Below are positions 36,801-45,176 of a DNA stretch of 64,000 nt, in pieces. A program made the position numbers and the translations under genes. The DNA lies in contig JAFSLL010000133.1 in assembly GCA_017448455.1 (NCBI GenBank), positions 1 through 64,000 on the forward strand, read 5' to 3'. How positions within the stretch are numbered: position 1 is the stretch's first letter; every line of letters begins with the position of its first letter. Under the pieces are notes generated by a model, which did no database searches, was not told where the DNA came from, and saw nothing but the letters and a program-made list of their open reading frames with translations. The DNA comes from Oscillospiraceae bacterium (GTDB taxonomy: Bacteria; Bacillota; Clostridia; Oscillospirales; Oscillospiraceae).

Positions 36801-37897
36801 TAGGGCTCCCGGTCCGGTCGGTCTGTGATCTTCCGGCTCTTATTGATTCGGGCGAGATCGCCTATATTGTCTATACTGGGGCGGTTAGGGATGGCACCAT
36901 GGGCGACTATATCGCCCTTCACCGCCGAGCCATGCAGCGTGGGATTCCCTGCCTGACCTCGCTTGACACAGCCAACGCGCTGGCGGACAGCATTGCGAGC
37001 CACTACAGTCAGAGCAATACGGAGCTGGTGGACCTCAACCGCATGCGCCGCTGGCGGCAGACGATCCCGTTTACCAAGATGCAGGACTGCGGCAACGACT
37101 ATATCTTTATTGAGAACTTCGACAGCAACATTTCCTGCCCGGAATCGCTGTGCGTGTCACTCTGCCAGGCGCACTATGGAATCGGCGCCGACGGTATTGT
37201 CCTGATGGAACAGTCTGCCGTTGCTGACGTTAGAATGCGCAGCTTCAACCGGGACGGCAGCGAAGGCAAAATGGCAGGCAACAACCTGCGTTGCATTGCG
37301 AAATACCTGTATGACAAGGCCTATATCCGGACAGAAAGCATCACAGTTGAGACGGCCAGCGGGGTCCGGCGGCTGAAGCTGTACTGCCGGGACGGTCTGG
37401 TGAGTTCCGTCACGGTGGATATGGGGAGAGCGGAGCTGCGGACGGAGAAGGTGCCGGTCCGGAGTGAAGAGAAACGACTGATCGGCAGCCTGGCCGTGAT
37501 CGGCGGAGAGGAATACCGGATTACCTGTGTTTCTATGGGCAACCCGCACTGCGTCGTGTTCTGTGACAGCATTGAAGCGCTGAATCTGCAGGAACTCGGT
37601 CCGAAGTTTGAATATGACCCGATGTTCCCAGAGCGCGTGAATGCCGAGTTCGTGCGGTTTGTCAGCCCGACGCTTCTCCGCGTCCGCGTCTGGGAGCGGG
37701 GAAACGGGGAGACCCTCGCCTGTGGGACTGGGGCCTGCGCTGCGGTGGTCGCCGCGGTGGAAAACGGATTCTGCAAGAAGGGGACAGATGTCCATGTGAC
37801 GCTTCCCGGCGGAGAGCTGATCGTCAACTACCGTGACGGTCAGGTGCTGCTCACAGGCGGCGCTTCCAAAGTCTATGACGGAACCTTTGAGTACTGA
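33887..37897 (+). CDS. carB: Carbamoyl-phosphate synthase large subunit fused to a diaminopimelate epimerase domain
   Basis: One uninterrupted 1336-codon frame. Residues 1 to about 1050 are a full-length CarB: the first ATP-grasp half ([21 protein letters not shown]), the second half ([18 protein letters not shown]) and the MGS-like allosteric domain near 930-1045. Residues about 1053-1336 are a full-length DapF: [48 protein letters not shown] and [16 protein letters not shown]. The second catalytic Cys is C1279. At the first catalytic position (usually MCGNG) there is A1130; the nearest Cys is C1136. An internal ATG (37043) begins the epimerase part, so a separate product is possible but no good ribosome site is seen. 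Length alone (normal CarB is about 1070) shows the fusion. Confidence 0.93.
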   Translation: [1336 protein letters not shown]

Positions 37898-37921
37898 GAA
37901 AAGCGAATAGAAACCCATGCT

Positions 37922-37948
37922 CAGGAGCCTGTTTTTTTCGGGCTCCTG
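37922..37948 (+). terminator. Probable terminator of the arginine operon
   Basis: CAGGAGCC (37922-37929) pairs with GGCTCCTG (37941-37948) around a T7-containing loop, followed by TTGCATTT, a modest U-rich tail. The downstream tail overlaps the -35 of the next promoter. Confidence 0.65.
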
Positions 37949-37977
37949 TTGCATTTCAGGGGCGTTTGAATTATAAT
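37949..37977 (+). promoter_or_regulatory. Promoter of the CotH-MBOAT operon, implying a leaderless message
   Basis: TTGCAT (37949-37954), a 17-bp spacer and TATAAT (37972-37977). Transcription should start at about 37984, essentially at the ATG of the CotH gene (37985). No ribosome binding site is seen before that ATG. Confidence 0.7.
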
Positions 37978-37984
37978 TGCCAAT

Positions 37985-40381
37985 ATGAAAAAATGGGGTT
38001 TGTTGTTCCTCGCTGTCTGCCTGCTGCTCTGCAGCTGTGCGCTTCCGGCGGGAGAAACTGAACAATCAGATATCATGCCCGAGGAGACACCCGTAGAGGC
38101 TGCCGAATACAGCGGCCTGCTCCGGATCACGGAGGTCATGGCCAAAAACCGGGCGACACTATGTGATGAAGACGGCAGTTTCCCGGACTGGATTGAGCTG
38201 GAGAATCTGTCGGACGAAGTGCTGTCCCTTTCCGGCTGGAGTATCTCCGATCGGCCGAAGGCCAGACGCCAGGCACTGCCGGATGAATTGCTTGAGCCTG
38301 GCGCGAGAACGGTTGTGTTCTGCAGGGACTTCGGCCTGTCCGCGGAGGAGACGGTTTCTCTGCTGGATCCGGACGGAAATACGCAGGATACGGTGTTCTG
38401 CGCATCCGCGGAGGAGGACCGGTCTCTGGCTCTCCGGCCAGAGGGGGTCTTTGCTGAGACTGTATGGGCGACACCGGGAGAGGCAAACAGCGCTGACGGT
38501 TATGATGCCGTCTGTATGGCCTCTGCGCGGACTTCCCCGCTCCTGATCAGCGAGGTGATGGTTGCCAACTCAAAGTATTCGCTTGCCAACGGACGGGTAT
38601 GCGACTGGGTCGAACTCATTAATATTGGACCTGACAGTCTGAATCTGAACGGTTGCAGTCTTTCCGAAAGTCTGGATGATCCACAGCGCTGGGTGTTTCC
38701 GGATCTGGTCATCGCCGGTGGAGAGAAACTGGTTCTCTGCTGTGACGGTGATCGGTTGCCTTCCACTATCCACACGGACGGAAGCTGGTCCAATGCGGAT
38801 TCCCCCTATGACCGCCTTCTCAATACCGGCTTCTCTCTGAGCGCGGAGCGTGAGACCCTGTTCCTCTTCGGACCGGATGGTACTCTGCTGGATTTTCTCG
38901 CTGTGCATGATGTGCCGCGCGAGGGGAGTGTAGGGCGCCGGACGGGAGAAAACGGCTTTTACTATTTTCCGGTCCCGACACCCGGTGAAACAAACGGATG
39001 GGGCGCCAGACGTATCTCCACCATGCCTGTCTGCCTGACGGAGGAAGGCCCTTATGATGGTGTGGACAGGGTACAGGTGGAGCTGCAGGCGGAAGGGGAG
39101 ATCCGTTATACGTTGGACGGAACGGAGCCGGACGAGACAGCCGCGCTGTATACCGCTCCTTTCATCATTGAGAAAACGTGTGTGGTACGTGCCTGTTCCA
39201 TGGAGTCCGGTGCGCTGCGCAGCCGTCCGGCGACCTTCAGCTTCTTCCTCAACGAGAGGCACACTCTTCCCATCCTGAGCCTTGCGCTGGATGACACGGC
39301 GACCTTCAGCCAGATGTATTCCTTCGGCATGAAATACCGGATGGTGGAAGCCAATCTCGCTCTCTATGAAGAGGGGAAGCGCTTTGGACAGGACTGTGAG
39401 CTCAGCATGAAAGGCTGGACCAGCCTGACCCTGCCGAAGAAGAGTATGGGCGCCGAATTCAAAGGCAGCACAGGCGGCATGCTGCACTGTGATATTTTCG
39501 GAAACGGAATTACGGATTATGACGCGCTCTCCATCCGCGCCGGTCAGGACTATAACTTTGCTTTTTTCCGGAACGAGATGTTTCAGGATCTCTGCCTGGA
39601 GGCATCAGACGAGCTGGTCACGCAATACAGCAAATACTGTGTCCTCTATATCAATGGCAGTTATTACGGAATCTACTGTCTGAAGGACGACATTGACGAA
39701 CAGTTCTATGCCAACCACAGAGGCGTTTCTGCCGACAGCGTGGAGGGGTTCCGTTCGCCGTCAGCGATGCTCTCGGATTACTACAACATGGTGCAGAAGT
39801 ACACGCAGTATCCGGATCTGCTCGCACAGGACGAAGTCTATCGGGCCTTCTGCAATGAGGTGAATGTCGATAACCTCATCGACTGGTATCTGTTTGAAGG
39901 CTATACCGCCAATACGGATACTCAGGGGAATCTCCGAATCTATCGCTCTTCCGAAATCGGAAACCGCTGGGACTGCGTACTGTATGATCTGGACTGGGCA
40001 CTCTGGTACACGGAAGGCAATTTCAAGGTCCTCTTCAACAGCATCGGCAATGTCGGCTCAGAGATGCCGAAGCTGCTGCAATGTCTGATTCGCAACGCGG
40101 ATTTCCGTGACCGCATGCTCAGCCGTTACGGGGAGCTGGTTCAGACCGTCTTTGCGGATGACTATGTTCTGGCGAAGATGGACGAGTATTGTGAGCTGCT
40201 GCGCCCTGAGCTGCCCCGGGACCGCGAGCGCTGGTACCTGACCATGGAGACGTGGGAGGGCCGTGTCGACCTGATCAGGGATATCATCCGCAGCGGCTAT
40301 GCCAAAAAAACCGTGGACGAACTCTGCAGACAGCTGAGGGTGACGCCAGAGGAGCGTGTTCATTATTTTGGTGATATGTAA
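37985..40381 (+). CDS. CotH-family surface lipoprotein with two lamin-tail domains
   Basis: A 798-residue exported protein with a signal peptide ending LLLCSC (likely lipidated Cys18, slightly off the usual lipobox). It has two lamin-tail-type beta domains (about 36-165 and 178-335; each has an ITEVM/ISEVM opening and a DWIELEN/DWVELIN motif). A chitobiase-C-like strand domain follows (YTLDGTEPDE, about 350-420), then a CotH domain from about 430 (LSMKGWTSLTLPKKSMG, FKGSTGG, LYINGSYYGIYCLKDDIDE, LYDLDWALW). CotH proteins are atypical kinases known for spore-coat phosphorylation; an extracytoplasmic substrate is expected here. It leads an operon with MBOAT and DHHW genes. Confidence 0.88.
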   Translation: MKKWGLLFLAVCLLLCSCALPAGETEQSDIMPEETPVEAAEYSGLLRITEVMAKNRATLCDEDGSFPDWIELENLSDEVLSLSGWSISDRPKARRQALPDELLEPGARTVVFCRDFGLSAEETVSLLDPDGNTQDTVFCASAEEDRSLALRPEGVFAETVWATPGEANSADGYDAVCMASARTSPLLISEVMVANSKYSLANGRVCDWVELINIGPDSLNLNGCSLSESLDDPQRWVFPDLVIAGGEKLVLCCDGDRLPSTIHTDGSWSNADSPYDRLLNTGFSLSAERETLFLFGPDGTLLDFLAVHDVPREGSVGRRTGENGFYYFPVPTPGETNGWGARRISTMPVCLTEEGPYDGVDRVQVELQAEGEIRYTLDGTEPDETAALYTAPFIIEKTCVVRACSMESGALRSRPATFSFFLNERHTLPILSLALDDTATFSQMYSFGMKYRMVEANLALYEEGKRFGQDCELSMKGWTSLTLPKKSMGAEFKGSTGGMLHCDIFGNGITDYDALSIRAGQDYNFAFFRNEMFQDLCLEASDELVTQYSKYCVLYINGSYYGIYCLKDDIDEQFYANHRGVSADSVEGFRSPSAMLSDYYNMVQKYTQYPDLLAQDEVYRAFCNEVNVDNLIDWYLFEGYTANTDTQGNLRIYRSSEIGNRWDCVLYDLDWALWYTEGNFKVLFNSIGNVGSEMPKLLQCLIRNADFRDRMLSRYGELVQTVFADDYVLAKMDEYCELLRPELPRDRERWYLTMETWEGRVDLIRDIIRSGYAKKTVDELCRQLRVTPEERVHYFGDM

Positions 40382-40425
40382 TTCTGCAACAAGCTTGACA
40401 TTCTCATAAAAAGGACTTCGGACCA

Positions 40426-41862
40426 ATGGTTTTTTCAAGTCTGATCTTTCTGTATGCATTCCTCCCGCTGTCTCTGCTCTGCTATTTTCTCTGCAGATCC
40501 CTGCGGGCAAAGAATGTTTCCCTGCTGGTCTTTTCCCTGATCTTCTATGCCTGGGGTGAGCCGAAATATGTGCTGCTCCTGATGCTGATGGCACTGGTGG
40601 ACTGGTTCTGCGCTCTGCGGATCGAAAATGCGGCACATACAGGAGGCCGCAGATTCTGGCTGATCTTCGCAACTGTGGTAGATCTTTCCCTGATCGGTTT
40701 CTTCAAGTACGCTGGCATGGTCTGCTCCATCTTCGGCACCGTGCCGGATTTTGTAGCGAGGATCGCCCTGCCGATCGGCATCTCATTCTATACCTTCCAG
40801 CTGCTGACCTACGTTGTTGATGTCTACAGGGGGGATGCTGCCGCGGAGCGTGCCTACTGGCATGTGCTCCTGTATGCGGCACTGTTCCATCAGTGCATTG
40901 CCGGTCCGATTGTCCGATACAACAGCATTGCCGACGAGCTGTTCGTTCAGCGTGCCGACGGGGAGGAAATGAGCAGCGGGGTCCGCCGCTTCAGTGTAGG
41001 ACTCGCGAAAAAGGCGCTGCTGGCAAACCCATGCGGCGAGCTTGCCGACGCAATTCTTTTGAAGGATTCCGTTGCTTCTGATCCTGCGCTCTTTCTGGAC
41101 AATCTCTCTTCTCTGCAGGGAGTCACGGTGCTTGGCGCCTGGATGGGCATGCTTGCCTTCATGCTGCAGATTTATCTGGACTTCAGTGCCTACTCGGATA
41201 TGGCCATCGGCATGGGAAAAATGCTGGGCCTGCATTATCCGGAGAACTTCAACTATCCCTATACCGCGCGCTCCGTCACAGATTTCTGGCGCCGCTGGCA
41301 TATGTCTCTGAGCAGCTTCTTCCGGGATTATGTGTATATCCCACTGGGAGGCAACCGCTGCTCGCCTGTGAGAAATATCTTCAATACCTTTGTCGTCTGG
41401 GCGCTGACCGGCCTCTGGCACGGCGCGAGCTGGAACTTTGTCTTCTGGGGACTCTATTACTTTGTCTTCCTGATGATCGAGCGGGCCTTCCTGAAAAGCA
41501 GGCTCGATAAAATGCATGTTCTGCCGCATCTCTATCTGCTGTTCGTTGTGTTCTGCGGCTGGATTCTGTTCCACTTCACCGATGTTCGTCTCGGCTGGAC
41601 CGTGGTGCGCGGACTCTTCGGCCTGAATGGGAACGCACTGTCGGACTTTATTTCCGTCACGCTCCTGCAGAATAACGTCTTCCTCCTGCTTGCCTCCGTG
41701 CTTGCCTGCACCCCGCTGGTGCGCAATCTCTCAGACCGGCTTGCGGACTTCAGCATCTGGGAGGGCTGCCGGAGCAGTCTTGTGCCGGTTGTCCTGCTGC
41801 TGCTCTCTACATGCGCACTGGTCGGGGAGAGTTATAACCCATTCCTGTATTTCCAGTTTTAA
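40426..41862 (+). CDS. MBOAT family O-acyltransferase (AlgI/DltB-like)
   Basis: A 478-residue polytopic membrane protein. Family landmarks are the N-terminal LYAFLPLSLLCYFL helix, AGPIVRYNSI, VTDFWRRWHMSLSSFFRDYVYIP in two cytoplasmic-side motifs, and the catalytic histidine H332 in LTGLWHGASWNF. Such proteins pass acyl, usually acetyl, groups across the membrane to a polysaccharide or teichoic acid. The neighbouring DHHW protein is the usual extracellular partner (compare AlgI with AlgJ/AlgX). No dltA/dltC genes are near, so O-acetylation of a surface polysaccharide is more likely than D-alanylation. Confidence 0.93.
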   Translation: MVFSSLIFLYAFLPLSLLCYFLCRSLRAKNVSLLVFSLIFYAWGEPKYVLLLMLMALVDWFCALRIENAAHTGGRRFWLIFATVVDLSLIGFFKYAGMVCSIFGTVPDFVARIALPIGISFYTFQLLTYVVDVYRGDAAAERAYWHVLLYAALFHQCIAGPIVRYNSIADELFVQRADGEEMSSGVRRFSVGLAKKALLANPCGELADAILLKDSVASDPALFLDNLSSLQGVTVLGAWMGMLAFMLQIYLDFSAYSDMAIGMGKMLGLHYPENFNYPYTARSVTDFWRRWHMSLSSFFRDYVYIPLGGNRCSPVRNIFNTFVVWALTGLWHGASWNFVFWGLYYFVFLMIERAFLKSRLDKMHVLPHLYLLFVVFCGWILFHFTDVRLGWTVVRGLFGLNGNALSDFISVTLLQNNVFLLLASVLACTPLVRNLSDRLADFSIWEGCRSSLVPVVLLLLSTCALVGESYNPFLYFQF

Positions 41863-41889
41863 TCTGATTACCCCGGAAGTCTGTCTTTC

Positions 41890-43290
41890 ATGAAAAAATA
41901 CGAACACGAAAAACGAAATTTTAAACGTGAACACGAGCTGGAGTTGGCAGGACCGTTCCTGGTTGTGCTGTCTATCATGACCGTGATTGCCTTTCTCATT
42001 CCGCTCCGACCGGAAACCTCGATGCGGGAGCGACGTCAGCTGAAGGCTTTCCCGGCCTTCTCGGTCCAGACGCTTCTGAGCGGGGAGTATTTTGACGAGA
42101 TCAACGCCTGGTTCTCCGACACCTTCCCCGGCAGGGAACTGATGCTGGAAATCTCGGACGAGATGGATTCTCTGCACGGCATTCAGAGCACGGAAGTCGC
42201 CCTGACACAGCCTTCCGGCGGTACGGACACTGACAATCTGGATGAGTTGCTGGCGCAGGCGGAAGCCGCTGCGGCGGAGCGGGAAGCACAGAAAGCGGAG
42301 ACACCTACTCCGGCGGAGAGCTCTCCGGAGCCGACTGCAGAGCCGGAGGAAGTCACAGTTGATCCGGACGCTGTCATTGAAGACTGGGGCGGCCTGAACG
42401 GAGAAGAGGAAATGCTGATGTACAGCGGCATTGTCGTCATCGATGGGGCGATTTTTTCCCGCATGGGCTTTGAGCAGACAGCTGCCGACCACCATGTGAT
42501 GCTGATGAACCGGGCAGGGGATGCGCTCGCAGAAAAGGGCATCCGCTTCTTCAATATTCCTGCACCCACCGGGATCAGCGTCATGCTTTCCTCGGAGATT
42601 CTCTCCGAACTCGGCAGCGCGGACCAGGGGAAAACTCTCCGCTATATGTTTGCGCTGGAAAATGACAACGTTGGCAAGGTGAATGCGTTCAACAATCTCC
42701 TCGCCCACAATGACGAATATCTCTACTATTACACAGATCATCACTGGACTGCGCTCGGCGCGTACTACGCGTATGAGGCCTTCTGCCAGACCGCCGGGTT
42801 CGAGCCCGTTCCCCTGAGCGAATACACAGAGCAGAATATGGGCGCCTTCGACGGAACTCTGGCGCACTCCGTCGCCTCGAATAAGATCAGGCAGGACGAG
42901 ATGATTGCTTATGTCCCGCCGGGCAATATCCGGATGGAGATCGCGGCTTATCCCAATGCGACCACGGTCATCATCGACAAGAGCAACGATCACCCCAGCA
43001 CCAAGTATAACTGCTTTATTAACGGGGATAACCCGCTGACAATCATCACCAACGACGATCTCCCGGACGCACCGGACTGCCTGGTGATCAAGGACTCCTT
43101 TGGCAATCCCTTCACGGTTTATCTGACACAGCATTACCACCGCGTAATCGTTGTGGACTACCGCTATACCTCAGAAGCAGTGAGCGTTCTGGCGGAAAGA
43201 CATGGAGTGCAGGATGTGATTCTGGTGCAAAGCATCGGCGTGAGCCAGACACGGACGGCCCAGTATCTGCTTGACAACCAGATGCGGTAA
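41890..43290 (+). CDS. DHHW/AlgJ-AlgX-like SGNH acyltransferase partner
   Basis: A 466-residue protein with an N-terminal membrane helix (about 18-38), an acidic Glu/Pro/Ala-rich insert near 115-155, and an extracellular SGNH-like domain. The motif DHHW lies at residues 283-286 (YTDHHWTALGAYYAY), and VIKDSFGNPF holds the likely catalytic serine. By analogy with AlgJ/AlgX it takes the acyl group from the MBOAT protein and places it on the polymer. The weak upstream site and 27-nt gap suggest coupling to the MBOAT gene. Confidence 0.88.
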   Translation: MKKYEHEKRNFKREHELELAGPFLVVLSIMTVIAFLIPLRPETSMRERRQLKAFPAFSVQTLLSGEYFDEINAWFSDTFPGRELMLEISDEMDSLHGIQSTEVALTQPSGGTDTDNLDELLAQAEAAAAEREAQKAETPTPAESSPEPTAEPEEVTVDPDAVIEDWGGLNGEEEMLMYSGIVVIDGAIFSRMGFEQTAADHHVMLMNRAGDALAEKGIRFFNIPAPTGISVMLSSEILSELGSADQGKTLRYMFALENDNVGKVNAFNNLLAHNDEYLYYYTDHHWTALGAYYAYEAFCQTAGFEPVPLSEYTEQNMGAFDGTLAHSVASNKIRQDEMIAYVPPGNIRMEIAAYPNATTVIIDKSNDHPSTKYNCFINGDNPLTIITNDDLPDAPDCLVIKDSFGNPFTVYLTQHYHRVIVVDYRYTSEAVSVLAERHGVQDVILVQSIGVSQTRTAQYLLDNQMR

Positions 43291-43304
43291 AGGAGGGCGG
43301 ACAC

Positions 43305-44111
43305 ATGAATCGAACCTGTTGGAAGATGGGCATCTGTTTTCTTCTCGTCTGTGCGCTGTTTCTGCCCTTTGTGCCGACTGCGTCGGCGGAAGAGGGCGGA
43401 GCGGAAGCAGGTCTGAGGGCGGTGGAAGCGACTGGGGATGCGCACTACCTGGTGCTGCCCGAGGATGAGGAATATCTGGATCCCTTTCAGCAGCGCTATG
43501 TCCGTGCCCTGATCGGCCCCTGCGCACCGGTGGAGCGTGTGCCTTGGCGCCGCAGCGGCAGACTGCCGATGCCATTTGCCTATGATGGGGTGCGGGCTAC
43601 GGTGGTAGCGAAACACGATGAGATGTCCCTGATCCTCTATCTCTCCAACTCCAACCGTCTGCGTGCAGGCTGGATCCGAACGGTGTTCCTGACAGACGAG
43701 TATCCGGGGACCTTTCTGACAATCGGCGAGGAAAAAACCGGGGACGATGTAATTCCGGAAGTGCCGATCAGCTGGTCACGACGCAGTTTCCTGACCAGTG
43801 CGCAGAATTATTCTATTCTGGAAGAGCCGGTGGAAAACTGTGTGAGCTTTACGCTGGATTATCAGCTCATCAGTGAGAATACCGAAATCCACAGCAAAGT
43901 TTTGGGCCCGCGTACGGTCTATGTCAACAGCGGCACCGAGTGGATCGAGATCGGAACCTTCGACTATCCGGAACTGGGACCGGTCCTGGTGCAGGTCAAC
44001 CTGCCCGAACCGATGACAGTTGCCGCCATCGGAACCATCGCGGACTGTGAGGAACCAAACGTGTTCTACTTCCGCCAGTATGCGATCGACTTTCAGACTG
44101 TCTCCGACTGA
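43305..44111 (+). CDS. Secreted protein of unknown function
   Basis: A 268-residue protein with a cleavable signal peptide (cut after TASA, about residue 28). The rest is a soluble, strand-rich domain with no family I recognise; ALIGPCAPVERVPWR and SNSNRLRAGWIRTVFL are notable stretches that may form an SH3-like unit (about 55-130). AGGAGGG precedes the start, 14 nt after the DHHW stop. As the last gene of the operon it probably works outside with the acylation machinery. Confidence 0.75.
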   Translation: MNRTCWKMGICFLLVCALFLPFVPTASAEEGGAEAGLRAVEATGDAHYLVLPEDEEYLDPFQQRYVRALIGPCAPVERVPWRRSGRLPMPFAYDGVRATVVAKHDEMSLILYLSNSNRLRAGWIRTVFLTDEYPGTFLTIGEEKTGDDVIPEVPISWSRRSFLTSAQNYSILEEPVENCVSFTLDYQLISENTEIHSKVLGPRTVYVNSGTEWIEIGTFDYPELGPVLVQVNLPEPMTVAAIGTIADCEEPNVFYFRQYAIDFQTVSD

Positions 44112-44216
44112 AGTGATCCATATCCTTTTTTCCTAATCGCCTAACGAAAAACCGTTATTCAATACCAGTGAGACCAGGAGATTCTTGAAAAATTGAAAAC
44201 ATAAGGAGCTGTTATC

Positions 44217-44978
44217 ATGGAAGAAGCAATGACTGCGGTCAGTGGTGTGATCAGTCTTTTTTCTTTGGTGCTTTGTGTTGCAACTCTGGTTGCGATGTGG
44301 AAGATTTATGCGAAGATGGGGCGGCCCGGCTGGGTTTCCCTCATTCCGCTTTATAACAGTTATGTGCTGTTTGAGGAGCTTACCGGAAACGGCTGGAATA
44401 TGCTGCTTCTTCTGATTCCGTTCTATAATATTTACCTTGCGGTTAAAATTCAAATCGACCTTGCGCACGCGTTCGGCCAAAGTACGGTTTTCGGATGGGG
44501 ACTGGCGTTGTTGATGCCGATTTTTCAACTGATTCTCGGTTTTGGGAGCGCGGTTTACAGAGGAAGTGCGTATTCCACCGGACAGAAAGCTGCATCGCGG
44601 GTTCCGCCAACAGTAAATAACACGGATGATCAGCGACAGATTCCTCCGACCTTTGCAGAACCAATGCACACTTTTTTGCTTCAGGGTGCAGCAGGCAGCT
44701 ATCAGGGACGGTATCTGCAGTTGCAGTCAGATATGAGCATGGGAAGAGCCTCGGATAATGGGATTTCCTTTCCGGCCAATACTCCGGGGGTCAGCTCCCA
44801 TCATTGCATGCTGCGAGTATACAATGGCACACTGTATGTGGAGGATCTCAACTCTTCTTACGGTACCTATATTAATGGCGCGCGTATTCAGGCAAACCAA
44901 CCGGTTCCAGTAAAACCGGGCGATCGCATCTCTTTAGGCTCTGCAAGGGAGACTTTTTTGATTGGCAGGAGATCGTAA
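44217..44978 (+). CDS. DUF5684-type membrane protein with C-terminal FHA domain
   Basis: A 253-residue protein. Three hydrophobic helices (about 8-28, 55-80, 88-110; includes WVSLIPLYNSYVLFE, typical of DUF5684) are followed by a linker and an FHA domain from about 150. The FHA phosphothreonine-binding residues are intact: MGRASDN, SSHHC and SSYGTYINGARI. FHA domains bind phosphothreonine, so this is a membrane-anchored reader for the kinases encoded downstream. AAGGAG eight nt upstream supports the start. It is the first gene of the signalling island; no clear promoter is visible in the 105 nt before it. Confidence 0.88.
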   Translation: MEEAMTAVSGVISLFSLVLCVATLVAMWKIYAKMGRPGWVSLIPLYNSYVLFEELTGNGWNMLLLLIPFYNIYLAVKIQIDLAHAFGQSTVFGWGLALLMPIFQLILGFGSAVYRGSAYSTGQKAASRVPPTVNNTDDQRQIPPTFAEPMHTFLLQGAAGSYQGRYLQLQSDMSMGRASDNGISFPANTPGVSSHHCMLRVYNGTLYVEDLNSSYGTYINGARIQANQPVPVKPGDRISLGSARETFLIGRRS

Positions 44979-45075
44979 ACCGGAACAAATGGGTGAAATG
45001 TTTTCTCGGGTTGATTAATTCCACAAGATCTGAGATCAGTTGGTGATGCTTTTTTGGATATTTTAGAAATAGGCG

Positions 45076-45104
45076 TTGCATTTTCTGCTGGTCTATCGTA
45101 TAAT
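45076..45104 (+). promoter_or_regulatory. Promoter inside the signalling island
   Basis: TTGCAT (45076-45081), a 17-bp spacer and a perfect TATAAT (45099-45104), about 70 nt before the ATG at 45177. It probably drives the long plus-strand run of genes through 57950. Confidence 0.85.
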
Positions 45105-45176
45105 TTATTAAAGATTTGTTAATAAAAGCAGGCAGATTGCTTTCTGCTTATGGAGAAGATGGAGGGAGGCAGATTT

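Noticed and set aside
37030..37060. Assembly or frameshift error creating the carB-dapF fusion
   Set aside because: Both parts are full length and in one frame with a sensible short linker; no stop codon or duplicated sequence is visible. An error cannot be excluded without reads, but nothing in the sequence suggests one.
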